From positions 1 to 32,403 of the forward strand of contig JAZQCK010000046.1 in assembly GCA_045546255.1 (NCBI GenBank): DNA of 32,403 bases. The letters run 5' to 3'. Positions 22,785 to 30,782 of this stretch are shown here, in pieces (within the stretch, counting starts at the first letter, position 1; each line of letters begins with the position of its first letter). Both the position numbers and the translations under genes were made by a program. A model generated the notes under the pieces. It searched no databases, was not told where the DNA came from, and was given only the letters and a program-made list of their open reading frames with translations. The DNA is from RGIG5612 sp045546255. GTDB lineage: Bacteria; Bacillota; Clostridia; Lachnospirales; Lachnospiraceae.

Positions 22785-23216
22785 ATGATCGCAATCGGAA
22801 GTGACCACGCAGGATTTGAAATGAAAGAAGCTCTGAAGGAGCATTTGAAAGAACGCGGATTTGAAGTGGAGGATTTCGGAACGGATTCGGATGCTTCCTG
22901 TGATTATCCGGAATTTGCCCATGCTGTTGCCCATGCTGTCGTTGACGGAAAAGCAGACAAAGGTGTTTTGGTCTGCGGAACCGGAATCGGCATGAGCATG
23001 GCAGCGAACAAGGTGAAGGGCATTCGTGCTGCAGTCGTCGGGGATGCATTTTCCGCACAGGCAACCAGAGAGCATAATGATGCAAACATTCTCTGCATGG
23101 GAGCCCGCGTCATTGATCTTGAAAAGGCAACCGAGTTTCTGGATATCTTTTTAGATACGCCGTTTTCGAATGGAGAAAACCACGTCCGCAGAATCAGCAA
23201 GTTAGATGATAAATAA
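22785..23216 (+). CDS. rpiB: Ribose-5-phosphate isomerase B
   Basis: 143 residues, RpiB/LacAB fold. It interconverts ribulose-5-phosphate and ribose-5-phosphate in the pentose phosphate pathway. GSDHAG (5-10) and Cys64 in VLVCGTGIGMSMAANK are active-site elements; His97/Asn98 in REHND also match. A Cys at position 64 indicates RpiB rather than some allose-type isomerases, but close sugar-phosphate isomerases cannot be fully excluded. AAGAGGAGAATACT precedes the ATG, 24 nt after the upstream gene. Confidence 0.95.
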   Translation: MIAIGSDHAGFEMKEALKEHLKERGFEVEDFGTDSDASCDYPEFAHAVAHAVVDGKADKGVLVCGTGIGMSMAANKVKGIRAAVVGDAFSAQATREHNDANILCMGARVIDLEKATEFLDIFLDTPFSNGENHVRRISKLDDK

Positions 23217-23222
23217 TGAGGG

Positions 23223-23250
23223 AAGAGCAGGCGGTGATTCGGCTGCTCTT
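23223..23250 (+). promoter_or_regulatory. Hairpin between rpiB and the dCMP deaminase gene
   Basis: AAGAGCAG (23223-23230) pairs with CTGCTCTT (23243-23250) around a 12-nt loop, with only TAT after it. It may be a weak attenuator or an mRNA end stabiliser. The AGAGGAG ribosome site of the next gene follows directly. Confidence 0.4.
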
Positions 23251-23270
23251 TATTCAGAGGAGATCAACAA

Positions 23271-23759
23271 ATGAGTAACAAACGAGAAGACTATATCACT
23301 TGGGATGAATATTTTATGGGCGTTGCGATGCTTTCTGCGCAGCGCAGTAAGGATCCTTCCACACAGGTCGGCGCCTGCATTGTAAGCCAGGACAATAAAA
23401 TCTTGTCTATGGGCTACAACGGACTTCCGATCGGCTGCTCCGATGACGAGTTTCCATGGGAGAAAGATGATGAGACCCCGGAGCATAGCAAATATTTCTA
23501 TTCAACCCACAGCGAACTCAACGCGATCTTAAATTACCGGGGCGGAAGCTTAGACGGAACGAAGCTCTATGTCACCTTGTTCCCCTGCAATGAGTGCGCG
23601 AAGGCCTGCATCCAGGCAGGGATCAAAACGATCATCTATGCAGACGATAAGTATGATGGAACCCCAAGCGTCATTGCTTCCAAACGCATGTTAGATGCCG
23701 CCGGCGTTGAATATCGCGCCTACAACCACACCGGCAGAGAAGTCACCTTGCATCTGTAA
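23271..23759 (+). CDS. dCMP deaminase (ComEB-like)
   Basis: 162 residues, cytidine/deoxycytidylate deaminase zinc fold. It deaminates dCMP to dUMP, feeding dTMP synthesis. The zinc and proton-shuttle motif is His80-Ser-Glu82 (HSELNAI, where most relatives have HAE) and PCNEC with Cys106 and Cys109. The N-terminal WDEYFMGVAMLSAQRSKDPS is typical of dCMP deaminases, as is VGACIV. An insert (DEFPWEKDDETPEHSKYF) between the core strands is also found in this group. AGAGGAGATCAACAA precedes the ATG. It is the last gene before a large inverted-repeat region. Confidence 0.92.
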   Translation: MSNKREDYITWDEYFMGVAMLSAQRSKDPSTQVGACIVSQDNKILSMGYNGLPIGCSDDEFPWEKDDETPEHSKYFYSTHSELNAILNYRGGSLDGTKLYVTLFPCNECAKACIQAGIKTIIYADDKYDGTPSVIASKRMLDAAGVEYRAYNHTGREVTLHL

Positions 23760-23785
23760 TTAATAAGCAAAAAATTACCCAATAA

Positions 23786-23854
23786 GGCTTCGTAAAAAAA
23801 CAACTGCAACACGCCTTCGCTGATTGTTTTGCCAGTTGTTTTTTTTACGAAGCC
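23786..23854. terminator. Long-stem terminator-like hairpin after the dCMP deaminase gene
   Basis: Arms 23786-23806 (GGCTTCGT, A7, CAACTG) and 23833-23854 (CAGTTG, T8, ACGAAGCC) pair along 21 bp with one extra T. The loop is 26 nt. It can form on either strand. Its 5' arm shares bases 23794-23806 with a larger inverted repeat, so the two structures exclude each other. The terminator role is inferred from position between two operons. Confidence 0.65.
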
Positions 23855-23957
23855 CTTTCTGCCGATCGTTTTTGCAAAGTAATACACTTATCAAATAGCG
23901 ACACAATAGAAGCAACTAGCAAAACAATCAGCGAAGGCGTGTTGCAGTTGTTTTTTT
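23794..23957. repeat. Perfect 39-nt inverted repeat with 86-nt spacer
   Basis: Bases 23794-23832 (A7 then CAACTGCAAC, ACGCCTTCGC, TGATTGTTTTGC) recur exactly as the reverse complement at 23919-23957, ending in T7. The match is 39 of 39; identity stops at both ends. The spacer 23833-23918 holds the 3' arm of the nested hairpin. The region 23760-24083 carries no gene. Possible identities are a bidirectional terminator, a MITE-like element, or a duplicated terminator inverted onto itself. Confidence 0.85.
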
Positions 23958-24016
23958 GTGGAGTCATATTCAAGTGTTTTTTACAGATGCAAGGGGCTTT
24001 TTTTACCCACGTTGTA

Positions 24017-24045
24017 TTGAAATAAAAACATGGAAATGTTATTAT
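24017..24045 (+). promoter_or_regulatory. Promoter of the V-ATPase operon
   Basis: TTGAAA (24017-24022), a 17-nt spacer, TATTAT (24040-24045) in very A/T-rich DNA. Transcription would begin near 24052, about 32 nt before the first ATG. GGAGG (24070-24074) is the ribosome site of the first gene. Confidence 0.7.
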
Positions 24046-24083
24046 ATAAAAAATTTTGATTTTTAACATGGAGGCATAGGCGA

Positions 24084-24392
24084 ATGGCTCAAGAGACGAT
24101 TCAAAGTATCAAAGATGCGGAAATGAAAGCACAGCAGGTGATGAAAGATGCTGAGGCTGAAAAAGCTGCCCTTTTAAAGAAAGCCAGAGAAGACGGAGCT
24201 GCCTTTAAAGAGGAGCTGACAGGCCGTGCAACTGAAGCTGCAAAGAAGGCAGTCGCTGCTGTTGAGGAAACTCGCGATGCGGCGCTGGTAAAGGCAGCAG
24301 CACGTGCAGAAGCTGTGATCGCGGGCTTTACCGGCAATGTGCAGGGAAAACGTGACGCAGCAATTCAGGCAGTCATCGACGAAATTGCTTAA
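24084..24392 (+). CDS. ntpF: V-type ATPase subunit H/G (peripheral stalk, NtpF-like)
   Basis: 102 residues, almost wholly Ala/Glu/Lys-rich with heptad-like spacing (IKDAEMKAQQVMKDAEAEKA...), as expected for the long coiled-coil stalk subunit that pairs with subunit E to hold the catalytic head still. Identity rests on composition, size and position as first gene of the operon, as ntpF in Enterococcus hirae. GGAGG lies 9 nt before the ATG. The next gene follows after 31 nt. Confidence 0.85.
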   Translation: MAQETIQSIKDAEMKAQQVMKDAEAEKAALLKKAREDGAAFKEELTGRATEAAKKAVAAVEETRDAALVKAAARAEAVIAGFTGNVQGKRDAAIQAVIDEIA

Positions 24393-24423
24393 TCTATAAA
24401 CTAGTAATTGGGAGGACCAATCA

Positions 24424-26427
24424 ATGGCTATTCTTGCCATGAAGCGCATTACCATATGCGGACTGAAAAAAGACAGCAAGGCGATTCTTGAAACGATCCA
24501 GCGCGAAGGTGTGATCGAGGTTCAGGATTTCACACCGGAAGATGAAGTATTCAAAAAGAAACCGATGCCGATCTCAGGCGCCGAGTTTGAACGTAATATC
24601 CACGACGCAGAAAATGCGATCGAAGTTCTGAATACCTATAACGAAGAAAAATCCGGTATGCTTTCTTCCTTTAAAGGAAGAGCGGTCATTAGCCGGGAAG
24701 ACTATGACAATTTCCACACAGAACTTGCTTCTGTGAAATCCACCACGTCTAAAATCCTTGCTTTATCCAAAGAAGTTGCGGAAAAGAAAGCAGAGATCAT
24801 TAAGTGCAACCAGCAGCTGGATATGCTGGTTCCGTGGGAAGGGCTTGATATTCCTTTAGATCTTTCCGGAACAGAAAAGACCTCTGTCTTTATCGGCGCA
24901 CTTCCGGGAGACTGGACACTTGATGCGATCTACGAAGCCATGGCAGAGAACCTGCCGGTGGATGTGACCGTCATCAGCCATGATAAAAACCAGACCTGCA
25001 TCATGCTGATCTGTCAAAAAGAGATGCATGATTCTGTTAACAGCACACTCAGGGGAATCGGCTTTGCCTATCCTTCTGTCAGCTGTTCTACGACACCTTC
25101 GGAGCAGAAGGTGATCCTTCAGCAGGAAATCGAAAAATTAGAAGAACAGATCAAAACATGCGAAGAAGAAATCGTATCTTATGATGATCAGCGCCCGAAG
25201 ATCAAATTCCTTGCAGATTATCAGAAAATCAGAGAAGAGAAGTATGCAGTCGCAACTTCCCTTCCGCAGTCTGAGCATGCGTTTGTGATGTCCGGATATA
25301 TTCCGGAAAAATACATTCCGGATGTAGAGGAAGCTCTTGCGGATTACGCCGTCACGATCGAAACGGAAGACCTTGCAGAAGATGAAGAAGCTCCGGTTCT
25401 CTTAAAGAACAACGCATTCTCATCTTCCGTACAGGGCGTTGTGGAATCCTATGCGCTTCCTGCAAAAGGGGAAATCGATCCTTCCTTTATCATTTCCCTG
25501 TTCTACTTTATCTTCTTCGGATTCATGCTTTCCGATGCAGCGATCGGTCTTTTGATCTTCTTAGGCGCAGGCTTCCTGCTGCTGAAGAATAAAAACATGG
25601 AGACCGGCCTCAGGAACAACACTAAGCTCTTTATGTTCGGCGGAATCGCTGCCATGTTCTTCGGTGTTCTCTTCGGAAGCTACTTTGGAGATCTGATCCC
25701 GTCCATATCCAACCACTTCTTCGGAAATCCGATCGTCGTGAAACCGGTATGGCTGGATATGCAGCAAAACCCGATGACCGTTCTTTCCCTTGCATTGATC
25801 ATGGGTATCATCCATATCTTTACAGGTCTTGCGATCAACGGCTATCAGCTGCTTAAGAAAAAAGATATTGTCGGCTTTATCTTTGATATCGTCGTCTGGT
25901 ATATCATTCTGGTGGGGCTCATTGTGAAATGTCTTTCCATGCAGATGATCATGGACATCCTTGCAGGAGGAGCAAAACCGTTTGTTCCGGCGAACATCGG
26001 AAACATCGGGCTTTATGCTGCGGGTGTTGGCTGTATCGCTATCATCATCATGGGCGGCAGGGAGTCCAAGAACTGGGGCAAGAGACTGCTCAAAGGTGCT
26101 TATGCTGTATACGGCATCACAAGTTACCTTTCCGATATTCTTTCTTACTCCAGACTTCTTGCGTTAGGTCTTGCAACCGGTGTTATTTCTTCCGTTGCTA
26201 ACATGATCGGTACGATGTTTGGAAGCGGTGTTGTTGGAGTCATCATCTTCATCGTGGTCTTCCTGATCATCAACGCAATCAATATTGGTATTAATACGCT
26301 TGGTGCGTACGTACACACCAACCGTCTGCAATACGTCGAATTCTTCGGTCACTTCTATGATGGAGGCGGCCGTCCGTTCGAGCCTTATAGTGTGAAAACA
26401 AAATATTATAAATTTAAGGAGAACTAA
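24424..26427 (+). CDS. ntpI: V-type ATPase subunit I (stator membrane subunit)
   Basis: 667 residues. The N-terminal half (to about residue 340) is soluble with coiled-coil stretches (EIEKLEEQIKTCEEEI) and carries the collar that meets the peripheral stalks. The C-terminal half holds about eight membrane helices and forms the half-channels for the ion. Conserved SYSRLLALGLATGV includes Arg577, the position expected to face the rotor carboxylate, and HTNRLQYVEFFGHFYDGGGR near the end is a family hallmark. GGGAGGACCAATCA precedes the ATG. ntpK follows after 2 nt. Confidence 0.95.
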   Translation: MAILAMKRITICGLKKDSKAILETIQREGVIEVQDFTPEDEVFKKKPMPISGAEFERNIHDAENAIEVLNTYNEEKSGMLSSFKGRAVISREDYDNFHTELASVKSTTSKILALSKEVAEKKAEIIKCNQQLDMLVPWEGLDIPLDLSGTEKTSVFIGALPGDWTLDAIYEAMAENLPVDVTVISHDKNQTCIMLICQKEMHDSVNSTLRGIGFAYPSVSCSTTPSEQKVILQQEIEKLEEQIKTCEEEIVSYDDQRPKIKFLADYQKIREEKYAVATSLPQSEHAFVMSGYIPEKYIPDVEEALADYAVTIETEDLAEDEEAPVLLKNNAFSSSVQGVVESYALPAKGEIDPSFIISLFYFIFFGFMLSDAAIGLLIFLGAGFLLLKNKNMETGLRNNTKLFMFGGIAAMFFGVLFGSYFGDLIPSISNHFFGNPIVVKPVWLDMQQNPMTVLSLALIMGIIHIFTGLAINGYQLLKKKDIVGFIFDIVVWYIILVGLIVKCLSMQMIMDILAGGAKPFVPANIGNIGLYAAGVGCIAIIIMGGRESKNWGKRLLKGAYAVYGITSYLSDILSYSRLLALGLATGVISSVANMIGTMFGSGVVGVIIFIVVFLIINAINIGINTLGAYVHTNRLQYVEFFGHFYDGGGRPFEPYSVKTKYYKFKEN

Positions 26428-26429
26428 AA

Positions 26430-26927
26430 ATGATTGATTTCTTACAAGCAAACATGGGCACAATTTTGGCATTACTCGGTGCAGCACTTGCAGTCGGCCT
26501 TGCAGGCTCAGGAAGTGCTAGAGGTGTTGGCGTTGCTGGTGAGGCAGCTGCTGGCGTTATTGCTGAAGATCCGGGCAAATTCGGTAAAGTTATGGTCCTT
26601 CAGCTTCTTCCGGGTACACAGGGTATCTACGGTCTGATCATCGGATTCATCACTCTGTCCCAGACCGGTATCTTAGGCGGAGACGGAAACATCTCCATCG
26701 GAAAAGGTCTCGTTTACCTTTGCGCATGCCTTCCGATCGCAATCGCAGGTTACTTCTCCGGTGTTGCACAGGGTAAAGCATCTGCAGCTTCCATCGGCGT
26801 TGTTGCTAAGAAGCCGGATCAGTTCGGTAAAGCAATGATCTTCCCGATCATGGTTGAGACCTATGCAATCCTTGCTCTTCTGGTTTCCATCCTGGCAATC
26901 AGCGGTGCAGCAAGCGTAGCATTCTAA
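26430..26927 (+). CDS. ntpK: V-type ATPase subunit K (rotor ring, Na+-type)
   Basis: 165 residues, a duplicated hairpin with four membrane helices that builds the rotor ring. Each half has the G-rich packing helix (GLAGSGSARGVGVAGEAAAG; GVAQGKASAASIGVVAKKP). The ion-binding Glu is E143 in MVETYAILAL; the first half has Gln in its place. L60, T63, Q64, Q114 and E143 match the Na+ ligands of E. hirae NtpK (L61, T64, Q65, Q110, E139), so sodium is the likely coupling ion. AAGGAGAACTAAAA precedes the ATG. Two hairpins follow the stop, which may raise its expression relative to its neighbours. Confidence 0.96.
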   Translation: MIDFLQANMGTILALLGAALAVGLAGSGSARGVGVAGEAAAGVIAEDPGKFGKVMVLQLLPGTQGIYGLIIGFITLSQTGILGGDGNISIGKGLVYLCACLPIAIAGYFSGVAQGKASAASIGVVAKKPDQFGKAMIFPIMVETYAILALLVSILAISGAASVAF

Positions 26928-26981
26928 ACAAATCTGACGATTTGTTTAGCACTCCGTGGGGTACAGCGAGACGCTGTCCCA
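26925..26981 (+). promoter_or_regulatory. Two tandem hairpins after ntpK
   Basis: Hairpin 1: TAAACAAATC/GATTTGTTTA (26925-26934 with 26939-26948), a perfect 10-bp stem that includes the stop codon, with a TGAC loop. Hairpin 2: TGGG plus ACAGCG (26957-26968) with CGCTGT plus CCCA (26972-26981), interrupted by a 2-nt bulge. Neither has a T-tract. The gap to ntpE is 90 nt, the longest in this operon as far as seen. Confidence 0.65.
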
Positions 26982-27017
26982 TAGAAAGCTAATATTAGAA
27001 ATCTAGGAGTTTATAGA

Positions 27018-27593
27018 ATGAGTGGACTTGATAAAATTTTAGAGCATATCAGCAGCGAAGCCGCAGAAAATGCCAAGAAGATCATCGACAATGCGAAGGC
27101 AGAGGCTGAGCGGATCCTTGAAAATGACAAGGCTGAAGGCGCTCGTCTTGAGAGTCAGATCGGAAAGCAGAGCGAGCTTGATGTCGCAGCAGCTTCCAAG
27201 AGAATTCAGTCTGCAGCTGATCTGAAAGAAAAACGAATGATCCTTGAAGCAAAGCAGAAAGAGATCGATTCCGTGATCGATGCAGCGCTGGAAAAACTGA
27301 CCGGTATGGCTGATGGCGAGTATTTCGCATATCTGGAAAAAATGCTGGATAAATATGCAACTGGTGCAGAAGGAACAATCCGTTTTTCTGCGAAAGACCT
27401 TGGCCGTCTTCCGGCTGACTTTGAAGCAAAAGCAGCTGCGCATAAGCTGACTCTTTCCAAAGAGCCGGTGAACATCGGCGGTGGTTTTGTGCTGGTATAT
27501 GGAGATATTGAAGAAAACTGCAGCTTTGAAGCGTTGATCAATGCTTCGAGAGAGGTATTGCAGGATAAGATCGGACAGATACTGTTCAGCTAA
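27018..27593 (+). CDS. ntpE: V-type ATPase subunit E (peripheral stalk)
   Basis: 191 residues. The N-terminal half is a charged, Ala-rich coiled coil (AENAKKIIDNAKAEAERILE) that pairs with the H/G subunit; the C-terminal half is globular (VNIGGGFVLVYGDIEENCSF, then NASREVL) and binds the catalytic head. GGGFVL...GxI..N.sf is the usual subunit E signature. The start follows CTAGGAGTTTATAG. Size fits the family (about 190-200). Confidence 0.93.
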   Translation: MSGLDKILEHISSEAAENAKKIIDNAKAEAERILENDKAEGARLESQIGKQSELDVAAASKRIQSAADLKEKRMILEAKQKEIDSVIDAALEKLTGMADGEYFAYLEKMLDKYATGAEGTIRFSAKDLGRLPADFEAKAAAHKLTLSKEPVNIGGGFVLVYGDIEENCSFEALINASREVLQDKIGQILFS

Positions 27594-27619
27594 ATTTTAG
27601 AAGAAAGGAGCGGCTTTTC

Positions 27620-28639
27620 ATGGACAAAGAGTTTTTATACGACCCGTTGCTGGATGATGAATTGCTTCCGGACGAGTTGTTCACTTCACAAGTCGCACAG
27701 ATCCGAACAAAAGAAAATTCGCTGCTCAGTGATCAGGATATCAACGGTCTTATGCAGTGCCCGACCTACGAAGACTGTATCCAGTTTCTGTTAGACAAAG
27801 GCTGGGGGCCGACGGAGCATGATACTCCGGAAGAGCTTCTCTCCACCGAAAGAGAAAAGACCTGGACTTTGATGAGACAGCTTTGCAATGACAAGCAGAT
27901 GAAATCGTTTGACATCTTTCGTCTGAGCACAGATTACCATAATCTGAAAGTTGCCCTCAAAGAAAGCTATGTCCAGAAGGAGACCCCGAACGTCTATAAG
28001 TCCGGCGGAACGATTCCGATCGAAACGTTTCGGAAAGCAGCAGCTGATAATGATTTTGTAGCGCTTCCGCTTACCATGATGCGTGCAGCAGAAGAAGCAA
28101 GAGACGTGCTGTTTCATACCGGTGATTCACAGCTTTGTGATGTGATCGTCGATCGTGCAGCGCTCGAGGCTATTTATAAAGCCGGAAAAGAGACCGGCAA
28201 CAACTTGCTTTTTGGCTATGCAGAACTGAAGGCGGCAGCAGCAAATATTAATATTGCTATAAGAGCTTGTAAGGCAAATAAAGATATTGATTTTCTGCAG
28301 AGAGCTTTTTGCGAGTGTGAGAGTATCAGCACGCAGAAGCTTGCAGCAGCAACAAGAAACGGGCTGGATTCCATTTATGAATATCTGGAAACCACTTCCT
28401 ATTCGGATGCGATCGAGGCCATCAAAGAAAGCCCTGCAGCGTTTGACAGATGGTGCGACAACCGTATGATGAAGCTGATCCAGCCGCAGAAATATAACGC
28501 ATTTACGATTTCTCCTCTTGCAGCCTATGTGCTTGCAAAAGAGAACGAGATGAAGTCTGTCCGCATGATTCTTTCAGGAAAACTGAATCAGCTGGATGAA
28601 GACCAGATCAGGGAAAGGTTAAGGGATTCTTATGTATAA
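27620..28639 (+). CDS. ntpC: V-type ATPase subunit C (central rotor to membrane ring connector)
   Basis: 339 residues, helical throughout, matching the AhaC/NtpC/subunit d family that caps the rotor ring and holds the central stalk. Visible blocks are DIFRLSTDYHNLKVALKESY and NAFTISPLAAYVLAKENEMK followed by VRMILSGKLN, the usual C-terminal block (PlxxYxlakexEvkniRmIl). GAAAGGAGCGGCTTTTC precedes the ATG. The end overlaps the F subunit gene by 8 nt. Confidence 0.93.
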   Translation: MDKEFLYDPLLDDELLPDELFTSQVAQIRTKENSLLSDQDINGLMQCPTYEDCIQFLLDKGWGPTEHDTPEELLSTEREKTWTLMRQLCNDKQMKSFDIFRLSTDYHNLKVALKESYVQKETPNVYKSGGTIPIETFRKAAADNDFVALPLTMMRAAEEARDVLFHTGDSQLCDVIVDRAALEAIYKAGKETGNNLLFGYAELKAAAANINIAIRACKANKDIDFLQRAFCECESISTQKLAAATRNGLDSIYEYLETTSYSDAIEAIKESPAAFDRWCDNRMMKLIQPQKYNAFTISPLAAYVLAKENEMKSVRMILSGKLNQLDEDQIRERLRDSYV

Positions 28640-28955
28640 GATAGCAGTGTTAGGAGACAGAGATTCGATCTACGGTTTTGCTACGCTTGGCCTTGAGACT
28701 TTTCCTGTAGCTGATGCAGATGAAGGAGCAGACACACTCAAGCGCCTTGCAATGACAGACTACGCCGTGATCTATATTACGGAAAGCCTGAAGGCGCAGA
28801 TCGAGGACGATATCGAAAAATTCAGAGACCAGAAACTTCCCGCTATTATTCCGATCCCGGGAGTTTCCGGAAACACCGGCCAGGGTATGGTTGATGTAAA
28901 GAGGCTTGTGGAACAGGCTGTCGGATCGGACATCATTTTTAATAATGAGGACTAA
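28632..28955 (+). CDS. ntpG: V-type ATPase subunit F (central stalk, NtpG)
   Basis: 107 residues, Rossmann-like subunit F of the rotor shaft. KIAVLGDRDSIYGFATLGLE at the N-terminus and AVIYITESLKAQI in the middle are typical, as is the IIPIPG stretch. It begins 8 nt before the subunit C stop, showing translational coupling. A 58-nt gap precedes subunit A. Confidence 0.94.
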   Translation: MYKIAVLGDRDSIYGFATLGLETFPVADADEGADTLKRLAMTDYAVIYITESLKAQIEDDIEKFRDQKLPAIIPIPGVSGNTGQGMVDVKRLVEQAVGSDIIFNNED

Positions 28956-29013
28956 TAACAAGTGAAAGAAGACTAAGTTATAAAAAGTAACAGAAAGGCA
29001 TTGGTACAAACTT

Positions 29014-30780
29014 ATGAGCAAAGGTACAATTAAAAAAGTTGCCGGACCATTGGTTGTAGCGACAGGTATGAGAGATGCGAACATGTTCGACGTATGCCGT
29101 GTTGCTGAGCAGCGACTGATTGGTGAGATCATCGAGATCCACGGTGACGAAGCCTCTATTCAGGTATATGAAGAGACCTCAGGCCTTGGACCTGGTGAGC
29201 CGGTAGAATCCACAAACGCTCCGCTTAGCGTTGACCTGGCACCGGGACTGATCGGAAGTATTTTCGACGGTATCCAGAGACCTCTGGTCAAGATCATGGA
29301 AATGACAGGAAACAACCTCACCCGCGGTGTTGAGGTTCCGTCTCTTGATATGGAAAAGAAATGGACGTTTGTTCCGACAGCAAAGGTTGGCGATAAAGTC
29401 GCTCCTTGTGATGTTTTAGGAACCGTTCAGGAAACACATATCGTCGAGCAGAGAATCATGGTTCCGCACGGTGTGGAAGGAACGATCGTTTCCATTGAAA
29501 GCGGTGACTTCACGATCGAAGAGACGATCGCTGTTGTTGAAACTGCGGACGGCGAAAAGAAAGAAGTTGCAATGCTTCAGAAATGGCCGGTCCGTGTTGG
29601 TCGTCCATACAAAGAAAAATTATCACCGACCATGCCTTTAGTTACAGGACAGCGTGTTATCGATGCTATGTTCCCGATCGCAAAAGGTGGTACGGCTGCA
29701 ATCCCGGGACCGTTCGGATCCGGAAAGACAGTCACACAGCACCAGCTTGCAAAATGGGCAGAGGCTGACATCGTCGTCTATATCGGATGCGGCGAGCGTG
29801 GAAACGAGATGACCGACGTTCTGAACGAGTTCCCGGAACTGAAGGACCCGAAGACAGGTTACTCCCTGATGGAGCGCACCGTTCTTATCGCGAATACTTC
29901 GGATATGCCGGTTGCAGCTCGTGAGGCATCCATCTATGTTGGTATTACCATTGCTGAGTACTTCAGAGATATGGGATTCTCCGTAGCACTTATGGCAGAC
30001 TCCACATCCCGTTGGGCAGAGGCTCTTCGTGAGATGAGTGGTCGTCTGGAAGAGATGCCTGGTGAAGAAGGTTATCCGGCATACCTTGGATCCCGTCTGG
30101 CACAGTTCTATGAGAGAGCAGGACGCGTAATCTCCTGCGGAAACAATCCTCGTGAAGGAGCACTCTCCGTTATCGGTGCGGTATCTCCTCCGGGTGGTGA
30201 TATTTCCGAGCCGGTATCCCAGGCAACCCTGCGTATCGTTAAGGTATTCTGGGGACTGGATTCCAACCTTGCTTACAGAAGACACTTCCCGGCGATTAAC
30301 TGGCTGACAAGTTACTCTCTGTATACAACCGATATGGGACCGTGGTTTGATGAGGCCGTTAACGGACCTTGGATGGAATGCCGCGGACGTATGATGGCAA
30401 TGCTTTCTGACGAGGCAGCACTCGAAGAAATCGTACAGCTCGTTGGTATGGATGCACTTTCTGCTCCGGACCGTTTGAAGATGGAAGCTGCAAGATCTAT
30501 CCGTGAGGACTTCCTGCACCAGGATTCCTTCAACGAAGTTGATACTTATACAGAGCTGGATAAGCAGTTCCTGATGATGAAGCTGATCTTAGCTTATTAT
30601 GATCAGGCACTCGAAGCTTTGGAGAAAGGCGCTTCCATCGAGACTTTGGTTAACCTCGATGTCAGAGAGCGTATCGGTCGTTTTAAATATACTGTTCATG
30701 ACCGTGTTCAGGGCGAATATGAAAACGTCTTAGCACAGCTGAAACAGGAAGTTGAAAGCACAATCGTAGAGGAGGACTAA
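29014..30780 (+). CDS. ntpA: V-type ATPase catalytic subunit A
   Basis: 588 residues, the nucleotide-hydrolysing subunit. Walker A is GPFGSGKT (232-239), the family-specific form; GCGERGNEMTDVL holds the catalytic Glu of the GER loop; LMADSTSRWAEALREMSGRL and the bulge domain before Walker A (about 115-185) separate it from F-type beta. The arginine and proline-rich SPPGGDISEPV block is present. The ATG follows AGAAAGG at a long spacing of about 16 nt, so initiation may be moderate. The subunit B gene follows after 2 nt. Confidence 0.98.
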   Translation: MSKGTIKKVAGPLVVATGMRDANMFDVCRVAEQRLIGEIIEIHGDEASIQVYEETSGLGPGEPVESTNAPLSVDLAPGLIGSIFDGIQRPLVKIMEMTGNNLTRGVEVPSLDMEKKWTFVPTAKVGDKVAPCDVLGTVQETHIVEQRIMVPHGVEGTIVSIESGDFTIEETIAVVETADGEKKEVAMLQKWPVRVGRPYKEKLSPTMPLVTGQRVIDAMFPIAKGGTAAIPGPFGSGKTVTQHQLAKWAEADIVVYIGCGERGNEMTDVLNEFPELKDPKTGYSLMERTVLIANTSDMPVAAREASIYVGITIAEYFRDMGFSVALMADSTSRWAEALREMSGRLEEMPGEEGYPAYLGSRLAQFYERAGRVISCGNNPREGALSVIGAVSPPGGDISEPVSQATLRIVKVFWGLDSNLAYRRHFPAINWLTSYSLYTTDMGPWFDEAVNGPWMECRGRMMAMLSDEAALEEIVQLVGMDALSAPDRLKMEAARSIREDFLHQDSFNEVDTYTELDKQFLMMKLILAYYDQALEALEKGASIETLVNLDVRERIGRFKYTVHDRVQGEYENVLAQLKQEVESTIVEED

Positions 30781-30782
30781 TT

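Noticed and set aside
23786..23957. CRISPR array or phage attachment site
   Set aside because: The repeats are inverted, not a regular direct array. No cas or integrase gene and no tRNA end are nearby.
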